Assembly: GCF_003687455.1 (NCBI RefSeq) | Contig: NZ_PHOA01000017.1 | Span: forward strand, 1-32,031 | DNA from: Kocuria tytonicola | GTDB taxonomy: Bacteria; Actinomycetota; Actinomycetes; Actinomycetales; Micrococcaceae | DNA: 32,031 bases | Reading direction: 5' to 3' | Shown: positions 17,376 through 25,769 of the stretch, piece after piece | Layout of the letters: each line of letters opens with the position of its first letter | Position numbering within the stretch: the stretch's first letter is position 1 | The notes under the pieces: generated by a model | Told to the model about the DNA's origin: nothing | Database searches by the model: none | The model's input: the letters and a program-made list of their open reading frames with translations, nothing else | Made by a program: the position numbers and the translations under genes

Positions 17376-17813
17376 TCAGACGGCGCGGTCCTGCTTCTGC
17401 TCCCCGTCACCCACGGCGCGCTGGGCCATCTGGGAGGCGTTGCGGGGAAGGTCCAGCGTGGTCTCGGTGCCGCCCGTGGAGTGGGAGGCGGTGCTGCCGT
17501 TGAGGAACAGGGTGGGGACCATCAGGGCCAGACCGTAGGCCAGGATGCCGACGAAGAACAGCCAGGGGCTGCTCGGGTAGGTGCTGAACAGGTACAGGCT
17601 CACCAGGATGGTGATGACGCCGCCGCCGAAGAGGATGGCGTTCTTCACGACATCGCCCTCGCCCGAGTACTGCGGCATCCGGCGGCCGTGCGGCTGGTGC
17701 GCGTTGCGCCCGGTGTGCTCCTGCCCACCCACCGCGTGGCTGCCGTCCTCCGCGGTGCGCCCGGCGGCGTGCTGACGGCTCGCGCTCGTCTCGGCTTCTG
17801 ATCTTCTGACCAT
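17376..17813 (-). CDS. small two-helix membrane protein, function unknown
   Basis: A 145-residue protein I do not recognise. The first 55 residues are hydrophilic and rich in Gly, His and Glu. Two membrane segments follow at about 57-78 (NAILFGGGVITILVSLYLF) and 84-104 (WLFFVGILAYGLALMVPTLF), joined by a short STYPSSP turn. The last 40 residues are polar with many Ser/Thr and Gln. Both termini are probably on the same side of the membrane. The ATG at 17813 has AAAGGG at a good distance; an ATG at residue 46 has no ribosome site. It lies 106 bp downstream of punA on the same strand, and ends in a strong hairpin. TAGACT at 17864-17869 on the minus strand may be its -10. Confidence 0.75.
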   Translation of the reverse strand: MVRRSEAETSASRQHAAGRTAEDGSHAVGGQEHTGRNAHQPHGRRMPQYSGEGDVVKNAILFGGGVITILVSLYLFSTYPSSPWLFFVGILAYGLALMVPTLFLNGSTASHSTGGTETTLDLPRNASQMAQRAVGDGEQKQDRAV

Positions 17814-17863
17814 GAGTTCACCCTTTCAGACCGCCGCAGCGGGCCCGCTAATGTTCTGCCGCC

Positions 17864-17869
17864 AGTCTA
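17864..17869 (-). promoter_or_regulatory. possible -10 box for the small membrane protein gene
   Basis: TAGACT on the minus strand, 50 bases before the start codon. No good -35 hexamer is seen. Confidence 0.3.
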
Positions 17870-17919
17870 GTGGGTAGCGCCCGCGTGCGCTGGCATTCGC
17901 CCGCGGAACCTCGCCGGAG

Positions 17920-18735
17920 TCAGAGCCGCGCGACGATGTCCGCGAGCAGGCGCGAGATGCGGGGCCCGGCGGCGCGGCCGGCCTCGAGCACCTCCTCGTG
18001 GGACAGGGCCTCGGCACCGATGCCCGCGGCGAGGTTGGTCACCAGGGACATCCCCAGGACCTCCAGCCCGGCGTGACGTGCCGCAATGGCCTCCAGTGCG
18101 GTGGACATGCCCACGAGGTCCGCACCGAGCACCTTGGCCATCTGCACCTCGGCCGGGGTCTCGTAGTGCGGGCCGGGGAACTGGGCGTAGACGCCCTCGT
18201 CCAGGGACGGGTCCACGGAGCGGGCGAGCTCCCGCAGCCGCTGGGAGTAGAGGTCCGTGAGGTCCACGAACGTGGCGCCCTCCAGCGGGGAGCGGGCCGT
18301 GAGGTTGAGGTGGTCACGGATCAGCACGGGGGTTCCGGGGGCCCACTCGGGGTGGAGTCCGCCGCAGCCGTTGGTGAGGATCATGGTCGTCGCCCCCGCG
18401 GCGGCCGCGGTGCGCACACCGTGGGACACCGCGCGGACACCCTTGCCCTCGTAGAAGTGGGTGCGGGCCCCGATCACCAGGGCGTGGGAGCCCCCGGCCA
18501 GCCGGATGGAGCGCAGCGTGCCGCCGTGGCCCTCCAGCGCGGGCCGGGAGAAGCCGGGGATCTCGTGGGCGGGGACCTCCGCCACGGTCTCGCCGATCAG
18601 CTCCGCGGCCCCGCCCCAGCCGGAGCCGAGCGTGAGGGCGACGTCGTGCGTGGCCACACCGGTGCGCTCGCGCAGCGCGTCCGCGGCCTGCCGGGCCAGG
18701 TCGAAGGGGTCCGTGGTCTCTGTGGTGGTGGTCAT
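17920..18735 (-). CDS. punA: purine-nucleoside phosphorylase
   Basis: A 271-residue trimeric-type purine-nucleoside phosphorylase, which splits purine nucleosides with phosphate into base and ribose-1-phosphate in purine salvage. It shows LTLGSGWGGAAELIG near residues 35-48 (phosphate site), GRTHFYEGK-like GARTHFYEGKGV, LTNGCGGLHPEW, the GPHYETPAEV block and GMSTALEAIAARH followed by SLVTNLAAG, with Asn as in base-recognition sites of this class. The length is normal. The ATG at 18735 has no clear ribosome site but stands exactly where transcription from the promoter at 18742-18770 should begin, so it is probably leaderless. It diverges from the lpdA-like gene with 66 bp between the starts. 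Confidence 0.93.
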   Translation of the reverse strand: MTTTTETTDPFDLARQAADALRERTGVATHDVALTLGSGWGGAAELIGETVAEVPAHEIPGFSRPALEGHGGTLRSIRLAGGSHALVIGARTHFYEGKGVRAVSHGVRTAAAAGATTMILTNGCGGLHPEWAPGTPVLIRDHLNLTARSPLEGATFVDLTDLYSQRLRELARSVDPSLDEGVYAQFPGPHYETPAEVQMAKVLGADLVGMSTALEAIAARHAGLEVLGMSLVTNLAAGIGAEALSHEEVLEAGRAAGPRISRLLADIVARL

Positions 18736-18741
18736 GGGCCC

Positions 18742-18770
18742 ACTGTAGGACAGCGTCCTCGCCGCGTCAG
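18742..18770 (-). promoter_or_regulatory. promoter of punA, leaderless
   Basis: Minus strand: -35 CTGACG (18765-18770), 17-base spacer, -10 TACAGT (18742-18747). Six bases separate the -10 from the ATG, so the first transcribed base should be at or next to the A of the start codon. Confidence 0.6.
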
Positions 18771-18788
18771 CGTGTGGGAGTGCCCCGG

Positions 18789-18794
18789 TAGGCT
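18789..18794 (+). promoter_or_regulatory. -10 box of the lpdA-like gene, leaderless
   Basis: TAGGCT ends seven bases before the ATG at 18802, leaving no room for a ribosome site in the transcript. No clear -35 hexamer is seen; the region upstream overlaps the divergent punA -35. Confidence 0.45.
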
Positions 18795-18801
18795 GGGCCC
18801 C

Positions 18802-20193
18802 ATGGCAGACATGACTGTGCAGAGGGAATTCGCGGACCAGAAGCTCGTGATCATCGGCGGCGGCCCCGGCGGGTACGAGGCCGCACTCGTGGCGGCGTCG
18901 CTGGGGGCGGACGTCACCGTGGTGGAGGAGCAGGGCATGGGCGGCTCCGCCGTGCTCACGGACGTGGTGCCGTCCAAGACGCTCATCGCGTCCGCGGACA
19001 CCATGAACCGCTTCGCGTCCGCGCGTGACCTGGGTGTGCACGTGGGGGACGACCTCGACGCCACCGAGGAGCTCAACAACCTCCGTGTGGACCTGGACAA
19101 GGTGAACGTGCGCCTGCTGCGCCTGGCCGCCACCCAGTCCCGGGACATCAAGCGCGGTCTGGAGCGCGTGGGTGTGCGCGTGGTGCCGGGCCGCGGCAAG
19201 ATCGTGGACCGCTACACCGTGGTGGTGGAGCCCGGCGACGACGAGCCCTACGAGCTGAAGGCGGACGTGGTCCTCGTGTCCGTGGGCGCGCACCCGCGCG
19301 AACTGGACACCGCCAAGCCGGACGGCGAGCGGATCTTCAACTGGAAGCAGATCTACCAGCTCACCGAGATCCCCGAGAAGCTCATCGTGGTGGGCTCCGG
19401 CGTGACCGGCGCGGAGTTCGCCTCCGCGTACAACGGCCTGGGCTCCGAGGTCACCCTGATCTCCTCGCGCGAGCAGGTGCTGCCGGGCTCGGACACGGAC
19501 GCCGCCCAGGTGCTCGAGAACGTCTTCGAGCGCCGCGGTCTGCGCGTGCTCTCCCGCTCCCGCGCGGACGCGGTGGAGAACACCGGCGACGGCGTCCGGG
19601 TCACCCTCTCGGACGGCCGCAAGATCCGCGGCTCGCACTGCCTGCTGGCCGTGGGCTCCATCCCCAACACCGCGGACATGGGCCTGGAGGAGGCCGGCGT
19701 GGCCATGACCGAGTCCGGCCACATCCGCGTGGACACCGTCTCCCGCACCACCGCCCCCGGGATCTACGCCGCGGGCGACTGCACTGGCGTGATGCCGCTC
19801 GCGTCCGTCGCGGCCATGCAGGGCCGCATTGCCGTGGCGCACATCCTGGGGGACACGGTCCACCCGCTGCGCACCGACGAGGTGGCCTCCAACATCTTCA
19901 CCTCGCCCGAGATCGCGTCCGTGGGCATCACCCAGCAGGACGTGGAGGCGGACCCCGCCATGTTCACCGGCATGACCATGAACCTGGCCACCAACCCGCG
20001 CGCCAAGATGATGGCCGTGGACGACGGCTTCGTGAAGATCTTCGCGCGCCGCGGCAGCGGCACCGTGATGGGCGGCGTGGTCGTACCCGCAGCGCGGGTG
20101 GGGGCGGGGGTCAGTCGACGACCACCCGCGAGCCCACGGTGTGCATGTCCACGTGGCGGGTCTCGGGGGAGAACCACAGGGCCACGAGCGTGA
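18802..20193 (+). CDS. lpdA: LpdA-like NAD(P)H:quinone flavoprotein with lost C-terminal domain
   Basis: A 463-residue FAD/NAD(P) pyridine nucleotide-disulfide oxidoreductase fold protein. FAD site: IIGGGPGGYEAA near residues 17-28 and GIYAAGDCTGV. NAD(P) site: LIVVGSGVTGAEFASAY. The redox-active CxxxxC is absent: the stretch reads GGSAVLTDVVPSKTL, with Ala50 and Val55 in the Cys positions. This matches LpdA-type quinone reductases rather than lipoamide dehydrogenase. Family similarity stops at GGVVVPA near residue 429; homologues continue with about 60 more residues of interface domain. Here a 34-residue Arg/Pro-rich tail follows, read antisense to the 3' end of the transporter gene (83-bp overlap). 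The enzyme is probably damaged, as dimerisation normally uses the lost part. Only about 20 bp separate the break from the transporter stop, so a frameshift cannot explain it; deletion is inferred. Confidence 0.8.
   Translation: MADMTVQREFADQKLVIIGGGPGGYEAALVAASLGADVTVVEEQGMGGSAVLTDVVPSKTLIASADTMNRFASARDLGVHVGDDLDATEELNNLRVDLDKVNVRLLRLAATQSRDIKRGLERVGVRVVPGRGKIVDRYTVVVEPGDDEPYELKADVVLVSVGAHPRELDTAKPDGERIFNWKQIYQLTEIPEKLIVVGSGVTGAEFASAYNGLGSEVTLISSREQVLPGSDTDAAQVLENVFERRGLRVLSRSRADAVENTGDGVRVTLSDGRKIRGSHCLLAVGSIPNTADMGLEEAGVAMTESGHIRVDTVSRTTAPGIYAAGDCTGVMPLASVAAMQGRIAVAHILGDTVHPLRTDEVASNIFTSPEIASVGITQQDVEADPAMFTGMTMNLATNPRAKMMAVDDGFVKIFARRGSGTVMGGVVVPAARVGAGVSRRPPASPRCACPRGGSRGRTTGPRA
20085..20099 (-). 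terminator. small hairpin at the lpdA/transporter junction
   Basis: A 6-bp stem ACCCGC/GCGGGT around AGC lies 12 bases after the transporter stop on the minus strand and at the point where lpdA similarity ends. It may be the transporter terminator; there is no U-run. Confidence 0.35.
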
Positions 20194-21520
20194 TGACGGC
20201 GGCGAAGGACAGGTACAGGCCCACCGAGCCCACGCCGAAGCTCGCATTGAGCTTCACGGCAATGAACGGGGTGATGGCCGCGCCCAGGATCGACGCGACG
20301 TTGTAGGCGATCCCGGAGCCGGTGTAGCGCACGTTGGTGGGGAACAGCTCGGGCAGGATCGCGGACATCGAGCCGAACGTCAGGCCCATGAGCGTCATGC
20401 CCACGGTGAGGAAGACCAGCACCCGGGCCAGGGAGGCGCTCTCACCCGTGCCCACGAGCGCGGGGTCCATGATCAGGCCGAACGCGAGACCGAAGACCAG
20501 GATCGCGGCGGTGATCACCAGCTGCGAGGAGCGGCGTCCGTAGCGGTCCGCGAGCCACCCGGACACCGGGACCATGGCGGCGAACAGCAGGACGGCGAGC
20601 AGCTGGAGCACCAGGAACGTGCGGTACTGGATGCCCAGTCCACCCGCGGCGGGCTTGCCGATGCCGTAGGAGAGCACCCACGCGGTCATCAGGTAGAAGA
20701 GCACGTAGGTGGCGAGCATGATGAACGTGCCCTGGACGATCTGCACCCACGAGGTCTTGAACACGACGAGCACCGGCGCCTGGACCTTCTCGCCGCGCTT
20801 CTCCGCCTGCTGGAAGACCGGGGTCTCCTCGAGCTTCACGCGCACCCACAGGCCCAGCAGCACGATCACCACGGAGGCCAGGAACGGGATGCGCCAGCCC
20901 CACGCCAGGAAAGGGTGGTCGGTGCCGAGGCCCTGGCCCGCGGTGCCGAACTGCATGACGACCGTGAGCAGCAGGAAGAACCCGTTGGCCAGGATGAAAC
21001 CGAACGGGGCACCCAGCTGCGGCCACATGGCCGCGCGGGCACGCTTGCCCTCCTCGGCGTACTCGGTGGCCAGCAGGGACGCGCCGGACCACTCGCCACC
21101 GAGGCCCACGCCCTGGCAGAAGCGCAGGATGGTGAGGATCAGCGGAGCCCAGATTCCGATCTGGTAGTACGTGGGCAGCACGCCGATCAGGAACGTGGCG
21201 ATGCCCATGGTGAGCAGCGCGCCGATGAGCGTGGCCTTGCGCCCGATCCGGTCACCGTAGTGGCCGAAGATCACGGCGCCGATGGGCCGGCCGAAGAACG
21301 CCGCGGCGAACGTGGCCATGGAGGCCAACAGCTTGGCGGTGTCGTCGTGACCCGTGAAGAACAGGGCGGGGAAGACCGCGACGGCGGCGGTCGCGTAGAC
21401 GTAGAAGTCGTAGAACTCGATGGTCGTGCCCACGAGGGACGCCAGGATCACGCGGCTCTTGGGCACGCGGACGGGGGCCGCGGGGGGACCGGATTCCACG
21501 GGGGACGCGGTTGAAGACAT
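20111..21520 (-). CDS. MFS transporter, metabolite:H+ symporter (MHS) family
   Basis: A 469-residue, 12-helix transporter of the MHS branch of the major facilitator superfamily (relatives: ShiA, KgtP, ProP), which import organic acids or betaines with protons. The first helix SLVGTTIEFYDFYVYATAA is diagnostic of the branch. Loop 2-3 is GHYGDRIGRKATL. RFCQGVGLGGEWSGASLL follows, and the family loop motif recurs in the second half as GWLADRYGRRSS. The end PETRHVDMHTV is the usual MHS C-terminus, so the gene looks whole. The ATG at 21520 follows GAGGTG. Its 3' end abuts the broken lpdA, so it may have arrived or shifted there with that deletion. The substrate is not readable. Confidence 0.9.
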   Translation of the reverse strand: MSSTASPVESGPPAAPVRVPKSRVILASLVGTTIEFYDFYVYATAAVAVFPALFFTGHDDTAKLLASMATFAAAFFGRPIGAVIFGHYGDRIGRKATLIGALLTMGIATFLIGVLPTYYQIGIWAPLILTILRFCQGVGLGGEWSGASLLATEYAEEGKRARAAMWPQLGAPFGFILANGFFLLLTVVMQFGTAGQGLGTDHPFLAWGWRIPFLASVVIVLLGLWVRVKLEETPVFQQAEKRGEKVQAPVLVVFKTSWVQIVQGTFIMLATYVLFYLMTAWVLSYGIGKPAAGGLGIQYRTFLVLQLLAVLLFAAMVPVSGWLADRYGRRSSQLVITAAILVFGLAFGLIMDPALVGTGESASLARVLVFLTVGMTLMGLTFGSMSAILPELFPTNVRYTGSGIAYNVASILGAAITPFIAVKLNASFGVGSVGLYLSFAAVITLVALWFSPETRHVDMHTVGSRVVVD

Positions 21521-21558
21521 GGTGCACCTCACACGAAGACGGATCGAAGAATGTCTAC

Positions 21559-21588
21559 AAGATAGAGGTGCGGTGACCGCATGGTGAA
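21559..21588 (-). promoter_or_regulatory. promoter of the MHS transporter with palindrome in the spacer
   Basis: Minus strand: -35 TTCACC (21583-21588), 18-base spacer, -10 TATCTT (21559-21564). The spacer holds the palindrome TGCGGT-G-ACCGCA (21569-21581), a plausible repressor site. Confidence 0.4.
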
Positions 21589-21653
21589 CTCGGGTGTCCG
21601 CATCGTGAGACAACCTCTTGACGGCCGATGTTGTGGCCGGACGCCGGCAGGCG

Positions 21654-21697
21654 CGAGGCCCCGGACCCCACCGGCGGGGCGGCGGTGCGGGGCCTCG
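21654..21697 (-). terminator. terminator after the carboxylase alpha subunit
   Basis: A 10-bp perfect stem (21654-21663 with 21688-21697, CGAGGCCCCG) with further inner pairing CACCG/CGGTG (21669-21673 with 21683-21687). It starts 13 bases after the stop of the minus-strand carboxylase gene. It has no U-run. Confidence 0.7.
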
Positions 21698-21710
21698 GAG
21701 GCGCGCGGGC

Positions 21711-23516
21711 TCAGGAGACGATGCTCGCAAGCACGGTGCCCGCGGAGACCGTGTCCCCCTCGGAGACGTCCAGGTCCTTGACGGTGCCGGACTTGTGGGC
21801 GGTCAGCGGCTGCTCCATCTTCATGGCCTCGAGCACCACGATCAGATCACCCTCGGCCACCTCGTCCCCGTTGGACGCGGCGATCTTCACGATCGTGCCC
21901 TGCATGGGGGATGTCAGGGAGTCGCCGGAGGTACCGCGGGCGGCAGCCCCGCCCCGGGCGGCACGCTGCTTGCGGGCCTTGGGCGGGGCGGCGGCGGGAC
22001 GCGCGGCTCCCGCGAGCTGGGGCATGGTGACCTCCAGGCGCTTGCCGCCCACCTCCACCACGATGCTCTGGCGCTCGGGCTCCTCCGCGGAGGGCTCGGG
22101 GGCGGCCGAGAAAGGCTCGATCTGGTTGTCGAACTCGGTCTCGATCCACCGGGTGTGCACGGTGAACGGGGTGTCGTCCGGCGTGGCGAACGCCGGGTCC
22201 GAGACCACGGCGCGGTGGAACGGCACCACGGTGGGCATGCCCTCGATGGTGAGCTCCTGCAGCGCCCGGCGGGAGCGCTCCAGTGCCTGGGTGCGCGTGG
22301 CACCGGTCACGATGAGCTTGGCCAGCATGGAGTCGAAGCTGCCGCCCACGGTCTCACCGGCCTCCACACCGGAGTCCACGCGCACGCCGGGTCCGGAGGG
22401 CACCGTGAACGTGGTGAGGGTGCCGGGGGAGGGCATGAAGTTGCGGCCCGCGTCCTCGCCGTTGATGCGGAACTCGAAGCTGTGCCCGCGGATCTCGGGG
22501 TCGTCGTAGCCCAACGCCTCGCCGCGGGCGATGCGGAACTGCTCACGCACGAGGTCCAGGCCGGAGACCTCCTCGGACACGGGGTGCTCCACCTGCAGGC
22601 GGGTGTTGACCTCCAGGAAGGAGATGGTGCCGTCCTGGCCCACCAGGAACTCGCACGTGCCGGCGCCCTGGTACGCGGCTTCGCGCAGGATGGCCTTGGA
22701 GGACTCGTAGAGCCGACGGTTCTGCTCCTCGCTCAGGAACGGGGCGGGGGCCTCCTCCACGAGCTTCTGGTTGCGGCGCTGCAGGGAGCAGTCGCGGGTG
22801 GAGACCACCACGACGTTGCCGTACTGGTCCGCGAGGCACTGGGTCTCCACGTGGCGGGGCGCGTCCAGGAAGCGTTCCACGAAGCACTCGCCACGACCGA
22901 AGGCCGCGGTGGCCTCGCGCACGGCGGACTCGTACAGCTCGGGGATGGCGTCCCGCTCACGGACCACCTTGATGCCGCGGCCGCCGCCGCCGAAGGCCGC
23001 CTTGATGGCAATGGGCAGGCCGTGCTCGTCCGCGAAGTCGAGCACTTCCTGTGCGGAGGACACCGGGTCCGGTGTGCCGGGCACCTGCGGGGCGTTGACC
23101 TTCTCGGCGATGTGGCGCGCGGCCACCTTGTCGCCGAGCTGGGCGATCGCCGCGGGCGGCGGGCCGATCCACGTGAGGCCCGCGCTGATGACGGCGGCGG
23201 CGAACTCGGCGTTCTCGGAGAGGAAGCCGTAGCCGGGATGGACGGCGTCGGCGCCCGAGCGCCGCGCGGCGTCGAGCACCTTGTCAATGCGCAGGTAGGA
23301 GTCCGCCGCGGTGGTTCCGCCCAGGGAGTAGGCCTCGTCCGCCATGCGCACGTGCAGCGCGTCCCGGTCCGGGTCCGCGTACACCGCCACGGAGGCGATG
23401 CCCTCGTCACGGGCGGCGCGGATCACGCGCACCGCGATCTCCCCGCGGTTGGCCACGAGGACCTTGGTGAGGGGACGGGTTGCGGCGGCGTCTGCCTGCC
23501 CTGGGGTGGTTGTCAC
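21711..23516 (-). CDS. acyl-CoA carboxylase alpha subunit (biotin carboxylase plus BCCP)
   Basis: A 601-residue fused biotin carboxylase/biotin carboxyl carrier protein, as in acetyl/propionyl-CoA carboxylases of actinobacteria. It carboxylates its own biotin with ATP and bicarbonate; a separate beta subunit passes the carboxyl to acyl-CoA for fatty-acid synthesis. Seen are [17 protein letters not shown] at the N-terminus, the ATP-grasp loop [12 protein letters not shown], the active-site block [16 protein letters not shown], a linker rich in Ala/Lys/Arg near 500-530, and EAMKMEQ with biotinyl Lys566. The length is normal. The GTG at 23516 follows AAGGAG with seven bases between, a very good site. 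The matching beta and epsilon genes, often next to maf in relatives, are not in the window. Confidence 0.95.
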   Translation of the reverse strand: MTTTPGQADAAATRPLTKVLVANRGEIAVRVIRAARDEGIASVAVYADPDRDALHVRMADEAYSLGGTTAADSYLRIDKVLDAARRSGADAVHPGYGFLSENAEFAAAVISAGLTWIGPPPAAIAQLGDKVAARHIAEKVNAPQVPGTPDPVSSAQEVLDFADEHGLPIAIKAAFGGGGRGIKVVRERDAIPELYESAVREATAAFGRGECFVERFLDAPRHVETQCLADQYGNVVVVSTRDCSLQRRNQKLVEEAPAPFLSEEQNRRLYESSKAILREAAYQGAGTCEFLVGQDGTISFLEVNTRLQVEHPVSEEVSGLDLVREQFRIARGEALGYDDPEIRGHSFEFRINGEDAGRNFMPSPGTLTTFTVPSGPGVRVDSGVEAGETVGGSFDSMLAKLIVTGATRTQALERSRRALQELTIEGMPTVVPFHRAVVSDPAFATPDDTPFTVHTRWIETEFDNQIEPFSAAPEPSAEEPERQSIVVEVGGKRLEVTMPQLAGAARPAAAPPKARKQRAARGGAAARGTSGDSLTSPMQGTIVKIAASNGDEVAEGDLIVVLEAMKMEQPLTAHKSGTVKDLDVSEGDTVSAGTVLASIVS

Positions 23517-23620
23517 GTCAGAACTCCTTGTCGACTCTCTGCCGAAAGATTAGTGCCCCGCGCGGGGGAACGCCTAAGTGTGGCGGGGCCGGGGCGCGGG
23601 ATGTGTGGGAGTCCTACAAC

Positions 23621-24259
23621 TCAGGACGGGCTGCGCTGTGCCGTGGCGTCCCACCACGAGGTCATCGACACACCCACCGCGCGCAGCAGCTCGCGGACCG
23701 CCGCGAGGCTCAGCCCGATCACGGCGTTCGGGTCCCCGTCCACCCGCTCGATGAACAGCGAGCCGCGCCCGTCCAGGGTGAAGGAGCCTGCGACCTCGAG
23801 GGGTTCGCCCGTGGCCACGTAGTCCCGGATCTCCTGGGCGCTCAGCGGTGCGAAGTGCACGTGCGCCGAGCGGATGGAGCCCTCGCCCAGCGCCGGGGCC
23901 CGGCGGGCGTCCACGAGCCAGTGGCCGGTGTGCAGGGTGCCCACCCGGCCGCTCATGGCGCCGATGCGCTCCACGGCCACCGCGGGATCGTGCGGCTTGC
24001 CGTAGCACCGCCCGTCCAGCTCGAACACCGAGTCGCAGCCCAGCACGAGACGCCCGAAGCCGCCGGGGAGGGCGGCCACGGCCTCGGCCTTGGCACGCGC
24101 CAGGCGCAGGGCGGTGTCCGGAGGGGAGAGCGGGCCCTCCGCCGCCACCACGGCGTCCTCGTCCACGTGGGAGACCACGGTGTCGAAGGGGATGCAGGCC
24201 TTCTGCAGGAGGCCCGCGCGGCCCGGGGACTGGGATGCGAGCACGAGTGAGGGTTCCAC
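23621..24259 (-). CDS. maf: Maf-family nucleotide pyrophosphatase
   Basis: A 212-residue Maf/Ham1-like protein that hydrolyses non-canonical or dTTP/UTP-type nucleoside triphosphates to monophosphates. Seen are LVLASQSPGRAGLLQKACIPF (substrate loop; the usual S-x-S-P-R-R has Gly before Arg), HVDEDAV, AKAEAV, the catalytic LGCDSVFELDG and GKPHDPAVAVERIGAMSGR, then the late AGSFTLDGRGSLFIERVDGDPNAVIGL. The GTG at 24259 fits the family N-terminus. There is no clear ribosome site, but TAGAGT sits six bases upstream, so the gene is probably leaderless. It lies 104 bp before the carboxylase gene on the same strand, a linkage common in actinobacteria. Confidence 0.92.
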   Translation of the reverse strand: MEPSLVLASQSPGRAGLLQKACIPFDTVVSHVDEDAVVAAEGPLSPPDTALRLARAKAEAVAALPGGFGRLVLGCDSVFELDGRCYGKPHDPAVAVERIGAMSGRVGTLHTGHWLVDARRAPALGEGSIRSAHVHFAPLSAQEIRDYVATGEPLEVAGSFTLDGRGSLFIERVDGDPNAVIGLSLAAVRELLRAVGVSMTSWWDATAQRSPS

Positions 24260-24635
24260 CCCGCCACTCTACGGCGCTCGGCCGAGGGCGGGCCCGGGGT
24301 GCAGAACGCCCGGGCGCACCAGGTGCGCCACGGCCTCCTTGGTGGGGTGGTCCGCGTGCGGGCTGTCCGCGAACCCGGTGCGACCGTCACGGGCAGCCGC
24401 CCCGGTCGCATGCGGTGGATCGCGCGGTCCTCGGCCGACGGCGCCCGCTCGGCTGCGCAGCGCGCGGGCGACCCCCGTCGCCTGGCGTCGCCGCGGGCTC
24501 AGGCACCGCCGCTTCCCCGGGCCCGGGGCCCCGAGCCCCGGGGGAAGAAGCACGTCAGACATGGGGACAGGTGCACGCACATGCATGGGCATGGTTAGAG
24601 TGGCGTGTGAATTCCGTGGGCTGGGAGGTGGCTGC
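24260..24635. other. 376-bp gap between maf and the truncated sugar transferase
   Basis: No clear gene. On the minus strand 24269 to about 24380 reads GFADSPHADHPTKEAVAHLV and on to a stop at 24269, with almost every third codon position G or C, as in a coding 3' end; the upstream part of that frame (from an ATG at 24562, no ribosome site) looks non-coding. A hairpin with arms CTTCCCC (24512-24518) and GGGGAAG (24541-24547) lies in the middle. TAGAGT at 24596-24601 on the plus strand may be the -10 of the next gene. Confidence 0.4.
24266..24271 (-). promoter_or_regulatory. -10 box of maf, leaderless
   Basis: TAGAGT on the minus strand ends six bases before the GTG start, the same spacing as in the punA promoter. 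No -35 hexamer is evident. Confidence 0.4.
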
Positions 24636-25769
24636 ATGAGCCTGGGTGAGGCAAGAAACCCCGTCGGTTCGCGGAGCAGCCTCCTGCGCGCCGTGATGGG
24701 CCGGGACGTATCTCCCCGCCCGCACCACCCGTGGTGGGTCCCGTACCGACGTCTTGCCCTGCTGTGCGATGTCCTCGCCGTGGGCACCGCCATGGTCGTG
24801 GCCACCACGCTCAGGCCCGACGGCGCCGCGTCCGTCGCGGAGACGGGGGTGGCCTGGCTCAGCCCCCCGTTCCTCGCGACGCTGATCGGCGCGAGCTGGA
24901 TCCTCGCCCTCGTGGTCTGCGGGGCGTACTCGCACGCCCTGCTGGGCATCGGGGGTGACGAGTACCGCCGTGTAGCCCACGCCGCGTTCATGCTGGGTGG
25001 TGTGCTGTCCGCGGTGGCTGTGCTCATGCGGATGGACGTCGCCCGTGGCTTCCTCTTCACTGCCCTGTCGCTGGGTGTGGTCCTGCTGCTCGTCGGTCGC
25101 CGGGGCATGCGTCAGGTGCTCGTGCGCATGCGCCGTGGCGGTGCCATGATCGAGGACTCACTGCTGATCGGTTCCCGAGCCGGCGTGACCTGGGCGGCCG
25201 AGCGCATCCGCGCAACCCCCGCAGCCGGCTACCGCGTGAGCGCCATCGCCTGCGCCGAACCGGACGCCCCGGGTGCGCTCGCGCTCGCGGACGGCACGGT
25301 GGTGTGCAACCTGCGCCACTGGGACCGCCTTCCCCAGCTCCTGGACGAGACCGGGCTGCGCACCGTGATCGTGGCGGACGACGTCCACACCGACCGTGCG
25401 TTGCTGCGCCACCTGTCGGAGCGGGTCGGGGACTTCGATGCCCAGCTCGTGCTCACGAATCAACTCGCCGACGTGCTGGGGCCGCGGGCCCACTTGCGCC
25501 CGGTGCAGGGGCTGCCCCTGATGGCGGGGGTCAGTCGGGTCAGCGCGCTCGAAGCGAGGCTTCCGGAGCGCTGGTCGAATCGCGCGGGGACCCCGCGTGA
25601 GCTCGGCGGGCCGGATGCTGCGGGCGTGGTCTGCGGGCGGGCGCTCGTTCCCCTCCGGGCAGGGCAGAGACCGGCTGGAACCGTGCCCCGTGAGAAGTGG
25701 TCCCGTCGGGTGGCGCCGTGGCTGTGCTCAGGAGTGCGGGCGTGGTCCTCGCCCGGAGGAGGCCCCTGA
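24636..25769 (+). CDS. truncated polyprenyl glycosylphosphotransferase, N-terminal part only
   Basis: A 377-residue protein resembling the first 300 residues of WbaP/WcaJ-type enzymes, which start polysaccharide synthesis by placing a phosphosugar on undecaprenyl phosphate. Four membrane helices are seen at about 31-50 (LALLCDVLAVGTAMVVATTL), 70-91, 108-125 and 131-150. Then comes the Rossmann-like domain with EDSLLIGSRAGVTWAAERI and ending LGPRAHLRPVQGLPLM near residue 296. In the family the catalytic bacterial sugar transferase domain follows; here it is replaced by about 80 Arg/Pro/Gly-rich residues without family features. The catalytic domain is not found in the next kilobase. The ATG at 24636 follows GGGAGGT. 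It is probably inactive in sugar transfer and best seen as a remnant of a once larger envelope locus. Confidence 0.7.
   Translation: MSLGEARNPVGSRSSLLRAVMGRDVSPRPHHPWWVPYRRLALLCDVLAVGTAMVVATTLRPDGAASVAETGVAWLSPPFLATLIGASWILALVVCGAYSHALLGIGGDEYRRVAHAAFMLGGVLSAVAVLMRMDVARGFLFTALSLGVVLLLVGRRGMRQVLVRMRRGGAMIEDSLLIGSRAGVTWAAERIRATPAAGYRVSAIACAEPDAPGALALADGTVVCNLRHWDRLPQLLDETGLRTVIVADDVHTDRALLRHLSERVGDFDAQLVLTNQLADVLGPRAHLRPVQGLPLMAGVSRVSALEARLPERWSNRAGTPRELGGPDAAGVVCGRALVPLRAGQRPAGTVPREKWSRRVAPWLCSGVRAWSSPGGGP

Noticed and set aside
23557-23568. Self-complementary CCCCGCGCGGGG upstream of the carboxylase gene
   Set aside because: Short G/C palindromes occur often by chance at this base composition, and no loop or promoter relation is evident.
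24555-24980. Minus-strand frame overlapping the sugar transferase start
   Set aside because: Composition is that of an antisense shadow; the plus-strand frame has membrane helices and a good ribosome site.
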